From Candidatus Zhuqueibacterota bacterium (GTDB lineage: Bacteria > KSB1 > UBA2214): DNA of 12,341 nucleotides. Of the stretch, positions 12,062 through 12,341 are shown piece by piece; position 1 is the stretch's first letter, and the number at the start of each line of letters is the position of its first letter. The stretch covers positions 1 through 12,341 of the forward strand of contig JAKJDB010000030.1 in the NCBI GenBank assembly GCA_022706175.1, in the 5' to 3' direction. The notes beneath the pieces were generated by a model. It worked only from the letters and a program-made list of their open reading frames with translations. It made no database searches and had not been told where the DNA came from. Made by a program: the position numbers and the translations under genes.

Positions 12062-12341
12062 ATGAAAAGCGCGCAAATCGGTACAAGAATTCTCAAGTTA
12101 ATGGAAAGAAAGTCCGTCTCTCTCGCAGAGTTGTCGCAACGCACCGGCATCAGAGAGCCGGTGTTGCAGACGCTGATGGAGGACGATCGCTACCCGGCCT
12201 TGGGATCCCTGCTGCGGATCAGCCGCGCCCTGGGCGTACGTCTGGGCACCTTTCTCGATGATCAGATCACGGAGGATCCCCATATCGTCCGTACTGATGA
12301 CCGGCAGCAGCGGGTCGATGCGTCGCGCCAAGCCGGCGCGG
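12062..12341 (+). CDS. Xre-family helix-turn-helix regulator, 3' end outside window (likely HTH-cupin)
   Basis: An open frame of 93 codons that runs off the right edge. AGGAG (12052-12056) lies 5 bases before the ATG. Residues about 5-62 form an Xre/Cro-type five-helix DNA-binding domain: IGTRILKLMERK, SLAELSQRTGI (the HTH, about 20-30), VLQTLMED, and LGSLLRISRALGV. The following LGTFLDD (61-67) with a run towards IVRTDDR is the linker typical of Xre proteins that carry a C-terminal cupin sensor; that domain would be outside the window, so this part is a prediction. Such proteins regulate metabolic genes in response to small ligands. It is transcribed divergently from the GxGYxYP-epimerase pair, so it could regulate that unit and itself, or the genes to its right. 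The ligand is unknown. Confidence 0.85.
   Translation, partial: MKSAQIGTRILKLMERKSVSLAELSQRTGIREPVLQTLMEDDRYPALGSLLRISRALGVRLGTFLDDQITEDPHIVRTDDRQQRVDASRQAGA

Noticed and set aside
1..12341. CRISPR array, tRNA, rRNA, transposase, integrase, toxin-antitoxin or defence genes
   Set aside because: I looked for these on both strands and saw no regularly spaced repeats, RNA gene folds or matching proteins. The only repeats found are the palindromic cluster at 8271-8531.

Overview
The window is ordinary bacterial chromosome, fairly GC-rich, with genes packed on the + strand in the left two thirds and two genes on the - strand at the right. No single gene fixes the phylum. The GxGYxYP-type putative glycoside hydrolase, the UxaE-type uronate epimerase, a PDZ-bearing S41 protease with a long C-terminal tail and a dispersed palindromic repeat of the GTCATTGCGAG type would all fit an uncultured member of the Fibrobacteres-Chlorobi-Bacteroidetes / KSB1-like assemblage. 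That assignment is an inference. There is no sign of phage, plasmid, transposase or CRISPR.

Left block (1-5409, + strand): the 3' part of rsmI, a CDP-alcohol phosphatidyltransferase, panD and a MATE-family transporter follow each other with a 17-base overlap and gaps of about 15 bases, so they look like one operon. After a 76-base gap come tmk (dTMP kinase) and an exported S41/Ctp protease. These are mostly housekeeping functions: rRNA methylation, phospholipid headgroup synthesis, beta-alanine/pantothenate supply, export, dTTP synthesis and envelope proteolysis.

Middle (5410-8264): pyruvate,phosphate dikinase (ppdK) has a strong ribosome binding site and ends in a textbook intrinsic terminator, so it is probably its own transcription unit. 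The convergent gap 8206-8539 has no gene. It holds that terminator and a nested cluster of palindromic repeats.

Right block (8540-12341): on the - strand a secreted GxGYxYP putative glycoside hydrolase (9862-11910) is followed after 77 bases by a tagaturonate epimerase (UxaE) family protein (8540-9784). Divergent from them, across a 151-base intergenic region, starts an Xre-type helix-turn-helix regulator (12062 to beyond the window end), probably with a C-terminal cupin domain outside the window. I read this as a small carbohydrate or uronate locus: an exported enzyme acting on a glycan, a cytoplasmic sugar-acid epimerase, and possibly a regulator. The glycan and the regulatory link are not shown by the sequence.

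I found no convincing evidence of a wholly new biological system. The points most worth a second look are the uncharacterised hydrolase/epimerase pair and the nested repeat cluster.
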